Shown here: piece by piece, positions 1 through 8,238 of the stretch | Layout of the letters: each line of letters begins with the position of its first letter | Position numbering within the stretch: position 1 is the first letter of the stretch | Assembly: GCA_011526265.1 (NCBI GenBank) | Contig: WTJN01000018.1 | Span: 1-33,216, forward strand | Length of the DNA stretch: 33,216 bases | DNA from: Candidatus Arcticimaribacter sp. | GTDB lineage: Bacteria > Bacteroidota > Bacteroidia > Flavobacteriales > Flavobacteriaceae | Reading direction: 5' to 3' | Made by a program: the position numbers and the translations under genes | Notes under the pieces: model-generated | What the model was told of the DNA's origin: nothing | What the model saw: only the letters and a program-made list of their open reading frames with translations | The model's database searches: none

Positions 1-302
1 TGGTCGTACACTGCATCGGGGGCCGTGGCCAAAGGGGTGTCGTGTCCCGCTCGGGCAATGGCCGCATGAATGCTGTCCAAAGCCACCTTGTTGGCGTCGT
101 AGAGTACCATGAACTGGTGGGAAGGGATATCCCATTGGGCCGATTTAACCCCTTTGAGGGCATAGGCGGTTTTCTCGATACGGGCTTTGCACATGCCGCA
201 CACGCCTTTGACCTCGAATTGGGTTTTTTGAATGTCTTTTTTTTGTGCCATTAGCGAAAAAGTCGCCAAGAACAATAGTCCAAAAAGCAGTTGTTTTTTC
301 AT
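1..302 (-). CDS. Secreted heavy-metal-associated (HMA) domain protein, 3' end outside window
   Basis: Reverse-strand reading from ATG at 302: MKKQLLFGLLFLATFSLMAQKKDIQKTQFEVKGVCGMCKARIEKTAYALKGVKSAQWDIPSHQFMVLYDANKVALDSIHAAIARAGHDTP..., open to the window edge. It has a signal peptide and a CxxC HMA motif (CGMC). It is absent from the ORF track because it is partial. Confidence 0.9.
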   Translation of the reverse strand, partial: MKKQLLFGLLFLATFSLMAQKKDIQKTQFEVKGVCGMCKARIEKTAYALKGVKSAQWDIPSHQFMVLYDANKVALDSIHAAIARAGHDTPLATAPDAVYD

Positions 303-309
303 TTTATTG

Positions 310-2541
310 TTATTTTAAATTAACCCGCAAGCCGGCATAAATGACGCGTCCAAAGATAGGGGCAAAGACCAAACTGGCATCAAAATTTCTACCAAAAGGT
401 TGATCGACACCAATCAAGGGGTTTGCTTGTTGAATATTGGTGAGGTTTTCGCCGCCCACATACACCTCCATTTTCGGAGAAAATACACGAGTCCACTGTG
501 TTTGAAGCAACCCGTAGGGCGCAGAGCGGAAGCCTGCACCGTCGCGGGGGTTGTCGGGCAATCGCTGGGCTCCCACCTGATGCAAGGTCATGTCGGCCCG
601 CCAACCGCGCCCTGCACCATTGATATTGTTGTATTCCACATTCGCAAAAAAGCGGTGTCGTGGTTGCAAAGGCATTTGTTTTTTACCCGACCGATAGGTG
701 GTCTCCACACGATAGTTTTTATAGGCCAAACGCAAGGCCGTGTTGCGCAACGGCACATAGTCTACCGAGAGCTGCAGGCTTTGTGCTGTACTGGACCCGT
801 CGAGGTTGTAAAATTCAATGTAACGTGCGCGCTCCCAATCGACCACCACTTGGTTAACAAAATCAGTGATGTACAGGTCGAAGGTAACGTCCCCTTGCTG
901 ATTGAACAGGCTGAATCCTTGGCGGAAACTGCCGCCATAATTCCATGCAATTTCGGGGTCCAAGCCATAGATGTTACCGCCTTGTTGAGCAATCAGCACG
1001 CTGCGGTTGGTGGCAAAAAGCGGTTGATTTTCGGCAAAGATATTCGCCGCTTTGCGCCCCTGCCCCAGAGAAAAACGCAGCACCGAGCGCTCCCAAGGGG
1101 TATAGCGCAAGTGCAATCGAGGGGTGAGAAAAGTCCCTAGCCGGTTGTGATGATCGAGCCGCAGTCCTGCCACCAGCTGCACCGCTGTTCCCCCGTCGTA
1201 GGTGTATTCAAAAAATGCGCCCACCGAACGATCGGTCCGTTGATAGATTTGCGCATCGACGGTTTCGTCGAAGTGGTCCCAATAAAAACTAAGGCCCGAT
1301 TTGAATTTGTTGAGGGTATTGCCCAAAATAGAGTTGAACAAAAAACTGCTGAAAAAACTGCGGTGGGTGATGTCGTATTGCCGGAGACCAAAATAGGCCT
1401 CCTGCTCGTGCTGGCTATAGGCCATTTGCAGTCCCATGCTTTGGTAGGTAATCAACGGAAAAACATAGCCTGTTTTAAGCGCGGCATCCATGCGGCGGGT
1501 TTTGATTTCGCTTCCCCAATGGTTGGTGGTGAACCGATCGGTGGCTGGAGAAAAATCCAGCGCCCCGGTCTGCTTGTCGTCTGTGAGGTAGCGCCAATTG
1601 AAAAAACCCACGATCCCTTTTTCGGGATGGGTGTACTGCCAGCGATTCATCACATTGAATTGATTGGCCAGAGGCATGTCGAGAAATCCATCGGCATTGT
1701 TATCGGTGCGGCGCCCGCGTCGGTTGGCGTGCAGATAGGCCCCCGTGCTCCAGCGGGAAGACACCGTGCGGTTGAGATGCAGGTTGCCCTCCTGCCGGCC
1801 ATTGCCCGAGGTGAAAAGGTTGAGAAAGAAAGGACTGTCCGAAAAAGGTTTTTTCAATTCGGTATTGATTTGCCCAGCAATGCTTTCAAAACCATTGATG
1901 ACGCTTCCAGCGCCCTTGGTGATCTGAATGCTTTCGACCCAGGTGCCTGGCGTAAAAGTCATGCCGTAGACCTGCGCCGCTCCCCGTACCGAGGGGATGT
2001 TTTCCTCGGCAATCAATACATAAGGACTGGACAAGCCCAACATTTTGATTTGCTTGGTGCCGGTGAGTGCATCGGAAAAATTGATGTCGATGGAGGGGTT
2101 GGTCTCAAAACTTTCGGAGAGATTGCAACAGGCTGCTTTGAGAAGTTCGGCACTGCTGACCGTCATCACGTTTTGGGCCTCTAGATACGATTTCTGTAGC
2201 GTTTTTTTACGCTGAACAACTTCCACCTCGTTCAAGCTTTCACCCTTGTTGGGCGATAAATAGTGAATGATGGTATCGGTGGTATTGGTCACGACAAGCG
2301 TGGCCGTTTGAAACCCCAAGTATTGAATGACCAGCACATTGGTGTCGGGATGGCGGTTGATTTGAAAAGTGCCTTCCTCATCGGTGACGCCGCCAACAGC
2401 GGTAGATTGCCAATAGACACTGGCCCCCGCAAGGGGAATATCGGCTCCGTTTTCTTGGGTATAGACAACACCCCGGACCGTGGATTGTGACCACAGCGAG
2501 GCGGTCAAAAAAAAGAATATGATTGAAAAGTATGTATGCAT
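310..2541 (-). CDS. TonB-dependent receptor with N-terminal carboxypeptidase-regulatory-like domain
   Basis: ORF 310..2598. The internal ATG at 2541 gives a clean signal peptide (MHTYFSIIFFFLTASLWSQ). CarboxypepD_reg-like beta-sandwich, plug domain (GAGSVINGFESIAGQI) and C-terminal outer-membrane beta-barrel. Confidence 0.9.
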   Translation of the reverse strand: MHTYFSIIFFFLTASLWSQSTVRGVVYTQENGADIPLAGASVYWQSTAVGGVTDEEGTFQINRHPDTNVLVIQYLGFQTATLVVTNTTDTIIHYLSPNKGESLNEVEVVQRKKTLQKSYLEAQNVMTVSSAELLKAACCNLSESFETNPSIDINFSDALTGTKQIKMLGLSSPYVLIAEENIPSVRGAAQVYGMTFTPGTWVESIQITKGAGSVINGFESIAGQINTELKKPFSDSPFFLNLFTSGNGRQEGNLHLNRTVSSRWSTGAYLHANRRGRRTDNNADGFLDMPLANQFNVMNRWQYTHPEKGIVGFFNWRYLTDDKQTGALDFSPATDRFTTNHWGSEIKTRRMDAALKTGYVFPLITYQSMGLQMAYSQHEQEAYFGLRQYDITHRSFFSSFLFNSILGNTLNKFKSGLSFYWDHFDETVDAQIYQRTDRSVGAFFEYTYDGGTAVQLVAGLRLDHHNRLGTFLTPRLHLRYTPWERSVLRFSLGQGRKAANIFAENQPLFATNRSVLIAQQGGNIYGLDPEIAWNYGGSFRQGFSLFNQQGDVTFDLYITDFVNQVVVDWERARYIEFYNLDGSSTAQSLQLSVDYVPLRNTALRLAYKNYRVETTYRSGKKQMPLQPRHRFFANVEYNNINGAGRGWRADMTLHQVGAQRLPDNPRDGAGFRSAPYGLLQTQWTRVFSPKMEVYVGGENLTNIQQANPLIGVDQPFGRNFDASLVFAPIFGRVIYAGLRVNLK

Positions 2542-2578
2542 GATAAATGGTGTGAAGATGAAAAATGGGATGAAAAAC

Positions 2579-3010
2579 TCAACCGATTTTCTCTTCATAC
2601 ACCATCAAGGCACAGTAATAGAGGTATTTTTTTTCTGATTTTGGTGGTGGACGTAGTAGGCACTTCCCAAGTTTAGGGCGACGTAGAAGCGCAGGTGCAG
2701 GGACAAACAAGGGCTGTGCAATAACTCCCTGCTCCCCGAGGTCTTCAAAAGCTGTAATGTGCTGTGCATCGTCGTTTTGCGCGATGATCAATTCATCGGC
2801 ACAACAGGACTTTTGGGTCAATATTGGGGTAGGGCTTTCTTTCTCTCCTTCGGGGGCCTCCATGCCGCAATTCTTTGGATGAAAAGCGGAAGAAATCTGC
2901 GCCACATGCCCCCCACAATAGTGGATGTTGAACGCCACGCCCACCTTGCTCTGTAGGAAAAAAAACAAGAGTAAAAAAGCACGGAAAGTGTTCGGGTTCA
3001 GCCGTTTCAT
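2579..3010 (-). CDS. HYC_CC_PP family small secreted protein
   Basis: 143 aa with signal peptide, conserved HYCGGH motif, CC pair (QKSCCADE) and PPP near the C-terminus (RPPPKSEKK). This pattern gives the Bacteroidota HYC_CC_PP family its name. Confidence 0.75.
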   Translation of the reverse strand: MKRLNPNTFRAFLLLFFFLQSKVGVAFNIHYCGGHVAQISSAFHPKNCGMEAPEGEKESPTPILTQKSCCADELIIAQNDDAQHITAFEDLGEQGVIAQPLFVPAPALLRRPKLGKCLLRPPPKSEKKYLYYCALMVYEEKIG

Positions 3011-3014
3011 CGCT

Positions 3015-3022
3015 CAAAGATA
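3015..3022 (-). promoter_or_regulatory. -7 element TATCTTTG, 4 nt upstream of the HYC_CC_PP gene ATG
   Basis: Minus strand TATCTTTG-AGCG-ATG; exact TAnnTTTG match, no clear TTTG at -33. Confidence 0.5.
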
Positions 3023-3028
3023 GCGAAA

Positions 3029-3724
3029 TTACAACAATTGCACGCCCATGCCCAGGGCCATGAGCAGCATGAGGGAGTTTTCAATCAATGTAGCTTCGGT
3101 CATGGGCAACTTTAAGGCCGTGCCCAAACACGCACATTGAATGGTGGTTTTTTTGCGCAACTGTTGTATAACGCCCCAAGTGGTGGCGCCTAAAACAACG
3201 CCGGTGATGCCCAAAGCATAGGGCACGGCCCAAGCGTATAAAAAACAAAGGCCCAAAGCGGTTTCCAAAAAGGGATACAACCAGCCGTAGAAAGAAAAAC
3301 GGCGCGCAATGGGATCGTACATGGCAAAGGACGCAGGAAAGCCGCTGTAGTCCAAGAATTTGAAAAACGCAAAAACAAGATAAAACATCCCCATAAAGAC
3401 CCGCATAAATGCCGTTGCACCTTGTCCAAAAGTGAGCAGGAAAGTACTGACAAACAGATAACCAAAAATTAAAAAAAGCGGACGCAACTGTTGCCATTTT
3501 GCGGTGGAAGGGGACGCTTCTTCAGCGGCCGTCACCGTATACTTGGCGCCCAACTGTTGGGCAATGGTGGTTAACGGCACAGGGGCATCACTTTCAAAAG
3601 AAGCGGCGCCCGTAGACAAATCCACAGCCACGGCGTCGACCCCGGGCATCGCGGCTAACTTTTGGGTGACAGATTTTTGGCAATTGCCACAAGTCATCCC
3701 CGTGATATTGATGTGCTGCTTCAT
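3029..3724 (-). CDS. HMA domain fused to MauE/DoxX-like four-TM membrane domain
   Basis: N-terminal GMTCGNCQKSV HMA motif followed by a hydrophobic multi-TM domain and a C-terminal CACLGT motif. Confidence 0.8.
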   Translation of the reverse strand: MKQHINITGMTCGNCQKSVTQKLAAMPGVDAVAVDLSTGAASFESDAPVPLTTIAQQLGAKYTVTAAEEASPSTAKWQQLRPLFLIFGYLFVSTFLLTFGQGATAFMRVFMGMFYLVFAFFKFLDYSGFPASFAMYDPIARRFSFYGWLYPFLETALGLCFLYAWAVPYALGITGVVLGATTWGVIQQLRKKTTIQCACLGTALKLPMTEATLIENSLMLLMALGMGVQLL

Positions 3725-3805
3725 GGGATAAATGTACGGTTTTTGTTAGGAAAAAGTGGATAAGTTATTTTTCATGAATCGCCGTCTAAAAAGCGGGCTA
3801 TTCGC

Positions 3806-3813
3806 TATTTTTG
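3806..3813 (+). promoter_or_regulatory. -7 element TATTTTTG upstream of the GAF protein/purH
   Basis: Exact TAnnTTTG match 13 nt before ATG 3827 in a divergent intergenic region. Confidence 0.45.
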
Positions 3814-3826
3814 TTAAAATTTTTTA

Positions 3827-4288
3827 ATGATCGATTACGACGCTCTTCTCGACCAATGCGCCGTCCTTCTGCAGGATGAATCGGCCACCAACGATGTGCT
3901 GCTCACCAAGATCTGCGCCTTGCTCAAAAAAGAAGTGAACCACTACGACTGGGTGGGATTTTATTTTGCCGAGCACGCCACCAAAACGCTGCACTTGAAA
4001 GCCTTTGCAGGTACCCCAACCGATCATACAGTGATTCCTTTTGGCAAAGGAATCTGTGGACAAGTGGCGGAGTCCAACCAAACTTTTCTTGTTGAAGACG
4101 TCGCAGCACAAGACAATTACATCGCTTGTGATTTGCACGTCAAATCAGAAATCGTGGTGCCGCTGTTTGTAGAAAAAATGAACGTCGGGCAAATCGATAT
4201 TGATTCGAACACCATCAACGCCTTTAGCCCTAAAGACGCTGCTTTTTTAGAAGAACTCAACGCACTCATCGCACATACATTATTTTAG
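3827..4288 (+). CDS. GAF domain protein, free-methionine-(R)-sulfoxide reductase-like
   Basis: 153 aa. GKGICGQVAESNQTFLVEDVAAQDNYIACDLHVKSEIVVPL...GQIDIDS matches the fRMsr/YebR-type GAF signature. Confidence 0.8.
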   Translation: MIDYDALLDQCAVLLQDESATNDVLLTKICALLKKEVNHYDWVGFYFAEHATKTLHLKAFAGTPTDHTVIPFGKGICGQVAESNQTFLVEDVAAQDNYIACDLHVKSEIVVPLFVEKMNVGQIDIDSNTINAFSPKDAAFLEELNALIAHTLF

Positions 4289-4298
4289 ACATCCGCTC

Positions 4299-5834
4299 AT
4301 GACTACAACCAAAAAAATCACCTCTGCCCTGATCTCCGTTTTCGACAAAGACGGACTTGCCCCCATTGTGCAACAATTAGACGCGCAGGGCGTGACCATT
4401 TATTCCACCGGAGGTACCGAGAAATTCATACGTGAACTTGGTATTGCCGTGGTTCCCGTGGAAGATATCACTTCTTACCCCTCTATTTTGGGCGGGCGGG
4501 TCAAGACCTTACACCCCAAAGTCTTCGGCGGGATTTTAAATCGTCAACACGAGGCGCAAGATCAGCAAGAACTGGCCGATTACGCCATTCCGCAAATAGA
4601 CTTGGTTATTGTCGACCTCTACCCGTTTGAAAAAACCGTGGCTTCCGGGGCGGAAGAACAAGCCATTATCGAAAAAATTGACATTGGCGGAATTTCTTTG
4701 ATTCGCGCTGCTGCGAAAAACTTTGCCGATGTCCTCTGTGTGTCCAACAAAGAAGACTATGCCGCATTGTTGACGTTGCTTGAACAAAAAGAAGGGCGTA
4801 CCGAACTGGAGGACCGCAAGTATTTTGCCACAAAAGCGTTTGCCGAGTCATCGCATTACGACACGGCCATATTCAATTACTTCAACAGCGATACTGCGGC
4901 CAACGAAGATCTCAAGCTCAGCATAAAAACCAGCAAAGCACTGCGCTATGGCGAAAACCCCCACCAAAAAGGGCGTTTTTTTGGCCCGCTCGAAGAGCTG
5001 CTTGAACAAGTGCACGGAAAAGCCGTTTCCTACAACAACCTCTTGGACATTGACGCGGCGGTGAATTTGATGCTGGAATTCCAAAACGACGATCCCACCT
5101 TCGCGATACTGAAACACAACAACGCCTGTGGATTTGCCACACGTCCTCAATTGGCAGACGCCTATGCGGCGGCATTGGCCGGCGATCCCGTTTCGGCTTT
5201 TGGCGGAGTGCTCATTGCCAATCGACCCATTGATCTGGCCACGGCAACGCAAATCCACGATTTGTTTTGTGAAGTCGTTATTGCCCCCGGCTATGCCGAC
5301 GATGCACTGGCCGTACTGAAAGGAAAAAAGAACCGCGTTCTCTTGATTCAAAAGCCTGTTGCCCTTGACAGCCTGAGTGTGCGCACTTGTCTGAACGGGT
5401 ACCTCGTGCAAGAAAAAGACCAGCGCACCGATAAAGCAGCCGACCTAACCACCGTGACCAAAAAAGCGGCGAGTACCCAAGAAACCAGTGACCTGCTCTT
5501 TGCGTCAAAAATTTGTAAACACACCAAGTCCAACACCATCGTCTTGGTCAAAAATGGTCAGCTCCTCGCCTCGGGAACCGGGCAGACCTCTCGGGTCGAT
5601 GCCTTGCGACAGGCCATTGACAAAGCCAAGAGTTTTTCCTTAGACCTTGAAGGTGCGGTCATGGCCAGCGATGCTTTTTTTCCCTTTCCCGACTGTGTAG
5701 AAATTGCCCACCAATCAGGGGTCTCGGCCGTTATTCAGCCCGGTGGCTCGATCAAAGACCAACTCTCCATTGATTTTTGCGATGCCAATGCAATGGCAAT
5801 GGTATTTACTGGGATTCGGCATTTTAAACATTAA
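4299..5834 (+). CDS. purH: Bifunctional AICAR transformylase / IMP cyclohydrolase
   Basis: 511 aa. STGGTEKFIRELGI, GGRVKTLHPKVFGGIL, ALRYGENPHQKG, LKHNNACG, CVEIAHQSGVSAVIQPGGSIKD motifs. Confidence 0.96.
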   Translation: MTTTKKITSALISVFDKDGLAPIVQQLDAQGVTIYSTGGTEKFIRELGIAVVPVEDITSYPSILGGRVKTLHPKVFGGILNRQHEAQDQQELADYAIPQIDLVIVDLYPFEKTVASGAEEQAIIEKIDIGGISLIRAAAKNFADVLCVSNKEDYAALLTLLEQKEGRTELEDRKYFATKAFAESSHYDTAIFNYFNSDTAANEDLKLSIKTSKALRYGENPHQKGRFFGPLEELLEQVHGKAVSYNNLLDIDAAVNLMLEFQNDDPTFAILKHNNACGFATRPQLADAYAAALAGDPVSAFGGVLIANRPIDLATATQIHDLFCEVVIAPGYADDALAVLKGKKNRVLLIQKPVALDSLSVRTCLNGYLVQEKDQRTDKAADLTTVTKKAASTQETSDLLFASKICKHTKSNTIVLVKNGQLLASGTGQTSRVDALRQAIDKAKSFSLDLEGAVMASDAFFPFPDCVEIAHQSGVSAVIQPGGSIKDQLSIDFCDANAMAMVFTGIRHFKH

Positions 5835-5840
5835 ATTTCT

Positions 5841-5848
5841 TAACTTTG
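5841..5848 (+). promoter_or_regulatory. -7 element TAACTTTG upstream of mreB operon
   Basis: Exact TAnnTTTG match in the purH-mreB gap, 30 nt before ATG 5879. Confidence 0.5.
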
Positions 5849-5878
5849 ATTTCCACGTAAACATTTTAGGGGGTATTC

Positions 5879-6907
5879 ATGGGATTTTTTGACTTTTTAA
5901 CCGAAGAAATTGCAATTGACTTAGGAACAGCCAATACGCTAATCATTCACAAAGACAAAGTGGTGGTGGACAGCCCGTCCATTGTAGCGGTTGACCGCTC
6001 GACCAACAAGGTCATTGCCATTGGTCATGAAGCCAGTATGATGCAAGGCAAAACCCACGAAAACATCAAAACAATTCGCCCGTTGAAAGACGGTGTCATT
6101 GCGGATTTTAACGCTTCGGAAAAAATGATCAGCATGCTGATTAAAAGCGTTCCCACCCTAAAGAATAAAATGGTTACCCCGTCACTCAAAATGGTGATTT
6201 GCATTCCCTCGGGGATTACGGAAGTGGAAATGCGTGCCGTGCGCGAATCGGCCGAGCGGGTGAATGGCAAAGAAGTCTACCTCATCCACGAACCCATGGC
6301 TGCGGCCATCGGAATCGGCATCGACATCAAACAACCCAAAGGGAACATGATTGTCGATATTGGTGGAGGAACCACCGAGATTGCCGTGATCGCCCTTTCG
6401 GGAATTGTTTGCGATAAATCGGTAAAGATTGCAGGGGATGTCTTCACCAACGATATTGTTTACTACATGCGTCGCCAACACAACCTTTATGTGGGCGAAC
6501 GCACAGCAGAAAAAATAAAAATCAATATTGGTGCTGCCTTAGAGGATTTGGAAAATCCACCGGAAGAAATGTCTGTGCAAGGCCGTGACCTGTTGACCGG
6601 AAAACCCAAGCAAGCCATGGTGTCCCACCGAGAAGTCGCCCGCGCATTGGACAAGTCGATCTTGCGGATTGAAGACGCCATCATGGAAGCACTGTCACAA
6701 ACCCCTCCCGAATTGGCAGCGGACATTTACAACACCGGAATTTACTTAGCCGGCGGCGGCTCCATGCTCCGTGGATTGGACAAACGCATTTCGCTAAAGA
6801 CGGATCTCCCGGTCTACATCGCCGAAGATCCCCTGCAAGCCGTAGTTCGCGGAACGGGGATTGCCCTGAAAAATATTGATCACTACCGTACCATCCTTAT
6901 CAAATAA
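5879..6907 (+). CDS. mreB: Rod shape-determining actin-like protein MreB
   Basis: 342 aa. IDLGTANTLI, IVDIGGGTTEIAVI, GGGSMLRGLDKRI. Confidence 0.97.
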   Translation: MGFFDFLTEEIAIDLGTANTLIIHKDKVVVDSPSIVAVDRSTNKVIAIGHEASMMQGKTHENIKTIRPLKDGVIADFNASEKMISMLIKSVPTLKNKMVTPSLKMVICIPSGITEVEMRAVRESAERVNGKEVYLIHEPMAAAIGIGIDIKQPKGNMIVDIGGGTTEIAVIALSGIVCDKSVKIAGDVFTNDIVYYMRRQHNLYVGERTAEKIKINIGAALEDLENPPEEMSVQGRDLLTGKPKQAMVSHREVARALDKSILRIEDAIMEALSQTPPELAADIYNTGIYLAGGGSMLRGLDKRISLKTDLPVYIAEDPLQAVVRGTGIALKNIDHYRTILIK

Positions 6908-6916
6908 AGATAACCC

Positions 6917-7738
6917 ATGCAGTGGATCATCAATGCCATCCTCCGCTACAAGAACTTTATCCTTTATTTATTTTTACTTTTTTTGGGCTTGATTTTTTCG
7001 GGAACCCACAGCGGGTTGCACCGCAACAAGTTGGCGCAAACCAGTTTATTCATCGCGGGGGTTATCCATCAACCCTTTAAAGATTTGACCAACTACTCAC
7101 GGTTGATTCAACAAAACCAAGCGCTACTGCAAGAGAACAACACCTTAAAAAACTTGGTCCTTGAACGATTTGAGCAAAGTGAGTTTCTGGCTCTGGAAGA
7201 AACCAACTTGGCAGGGCCACAATTTTGGTCACTTCCGGCCAAAGTGATCCGCAACAGTTATACCCGATCGAAAAACATACTCTTGATCGACAAAGGGCGT
7301 GCAGACAAAGTAGCACCAGACATGGCCGTGATTGGACAAAAAGGGATTGTGGGCATTGTCAACCGTACCAGTAATGGCTATGCTTCGGTGTTATCCATCC
7401 TCAACCTCGACGTCAAAATCAATGCGAAGTTCAAGCATTCTAGTGTTTTTGGGTCTTTGCAGTGGAGCGGTAGACAACCCAACCTCATGCGCTTGGAAGA
7501 CGTATCGGTGATCAATCCCATTGCATTGGGCGATACCTTGGTCACGGGGGGGATGTCTGCCTATTTTCCAGAAGGCATTCCTATCGGCACCGTTGCAAGC
7601 GTTGATACTCCCGAAAATGGAGGGTATTATGACATTACCGTCGAATTGATCAATAACTTGACGGACCTTGAATATGTATATGTCATTGGCAACAAAGACC
7701 GAAAAGAAATCATTGAATTAATTGACGAAAACCCATGA
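6917..7738 (+). CDS. mreC: Rod shape-determining protein MreC
   Basis: 273 aa. N-terminal TM, coiled coil, GQKGIVGIVNRTSNGYASVLSILN; located between mreB and mreD. Confidence 0.93.
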   Translation: MQWIINAILRYKNFILYLFLLFLGLIFSGTHSGLHRNKLAQTSLFIAGVIHQPFKDLTNYSRLIQQNQALLQENNTLKNLVLERFEQSEFLALEETNLAGPQFWSLPAKVIRNSYTRSKNILLIDKGRADKVAPDMAVIGQKGIVGIVNRTSNGYASVLSILNLDVKINAKFKHSSVFGSLQWSGRQPNLMRLEDVSVINPIALGDTLVTGGMSAYFPEGIPIGTVASVDTPENGGYYDITVELINNLTDLEYVYVIGNKDRKEIIELIDENP

Positions 7739-8238
7739 TTCAATATTACACCCGTTTTTTTGCTTTTGCCTTGGGGCTTTACTTTGCTCAAATCCTGATT
7801 TTTGATCACGTGAATCTCTTTGGCTTCGCCAACCCAGCCGTCTATGTAGCGGTTTTGTTGTTGTATCGGTTAGACATGGATCAATTTGGTTTTCTCCTGC
7901 TCGCCTTTTTCTATGGTCTGCTTTTGGATCTGATTACACAAACTGCAGGGGCACACACCATTGCTTGCCTCACCACTGCTTTTGTTCGTCCCAAACTGGC
8001 ACAATTTAGTTTTGGCAATAATGTAGACAACCCAGCCACTTTGTTTACCCAAACCCTGACCAACAACCGCCTGTTGTACTTGGGGTTGATGCTTTTGATT
8101 CACCAACTTCTCTTCGCGTTCATGGCCTATTTTAGCTGGCAACACGCTTTCCGAATTGTACTCTATGGGGTGACCAATGCCCTTTTTAGCTTTCTGGTGA
8201 TCGCTCCTTCCATTTCCCTTTTTAGACCCAAAAAATAA
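7735..8238 (+). CDS. mreD: Rod shape-determining protein MreD
   Basis: 167 aa multi-TM protein; overlaps mreC by 4 nt (ATGA) in the canonical mre gene order. Confidence 0.88.
   Translation: MIQYYTRFFAFALGLYFAQILIFDHVNLFGFANPAVYVAVLLLYRLDMDQFGFLLLAFFYGLLLDLITQTAGAHTIACLTTAFVRPKLAQFSFGNNVDNPATLFTQTLTNNRLLYLGLMLLIHQLLFAFMAYFSWQHAFRIVLYGVTNALFSFLVIAPSISLFRPKK

Noticed and set aside
1147-2184. 345-aa plus-strand ORF (also 400..1140, 246 aa) antisense to the TonB receptor
   Set aside because: Shadow ORFs opposite a clear TonB receptor; no recognisable domain, low-complexity mixed composition and no start context.
3755-3763. DnaA-box-like TTATCCACT on the minus strand
   Set aside because: Single copy with one mismatch, no cluster and no dnaA/dnaN/gidA context.
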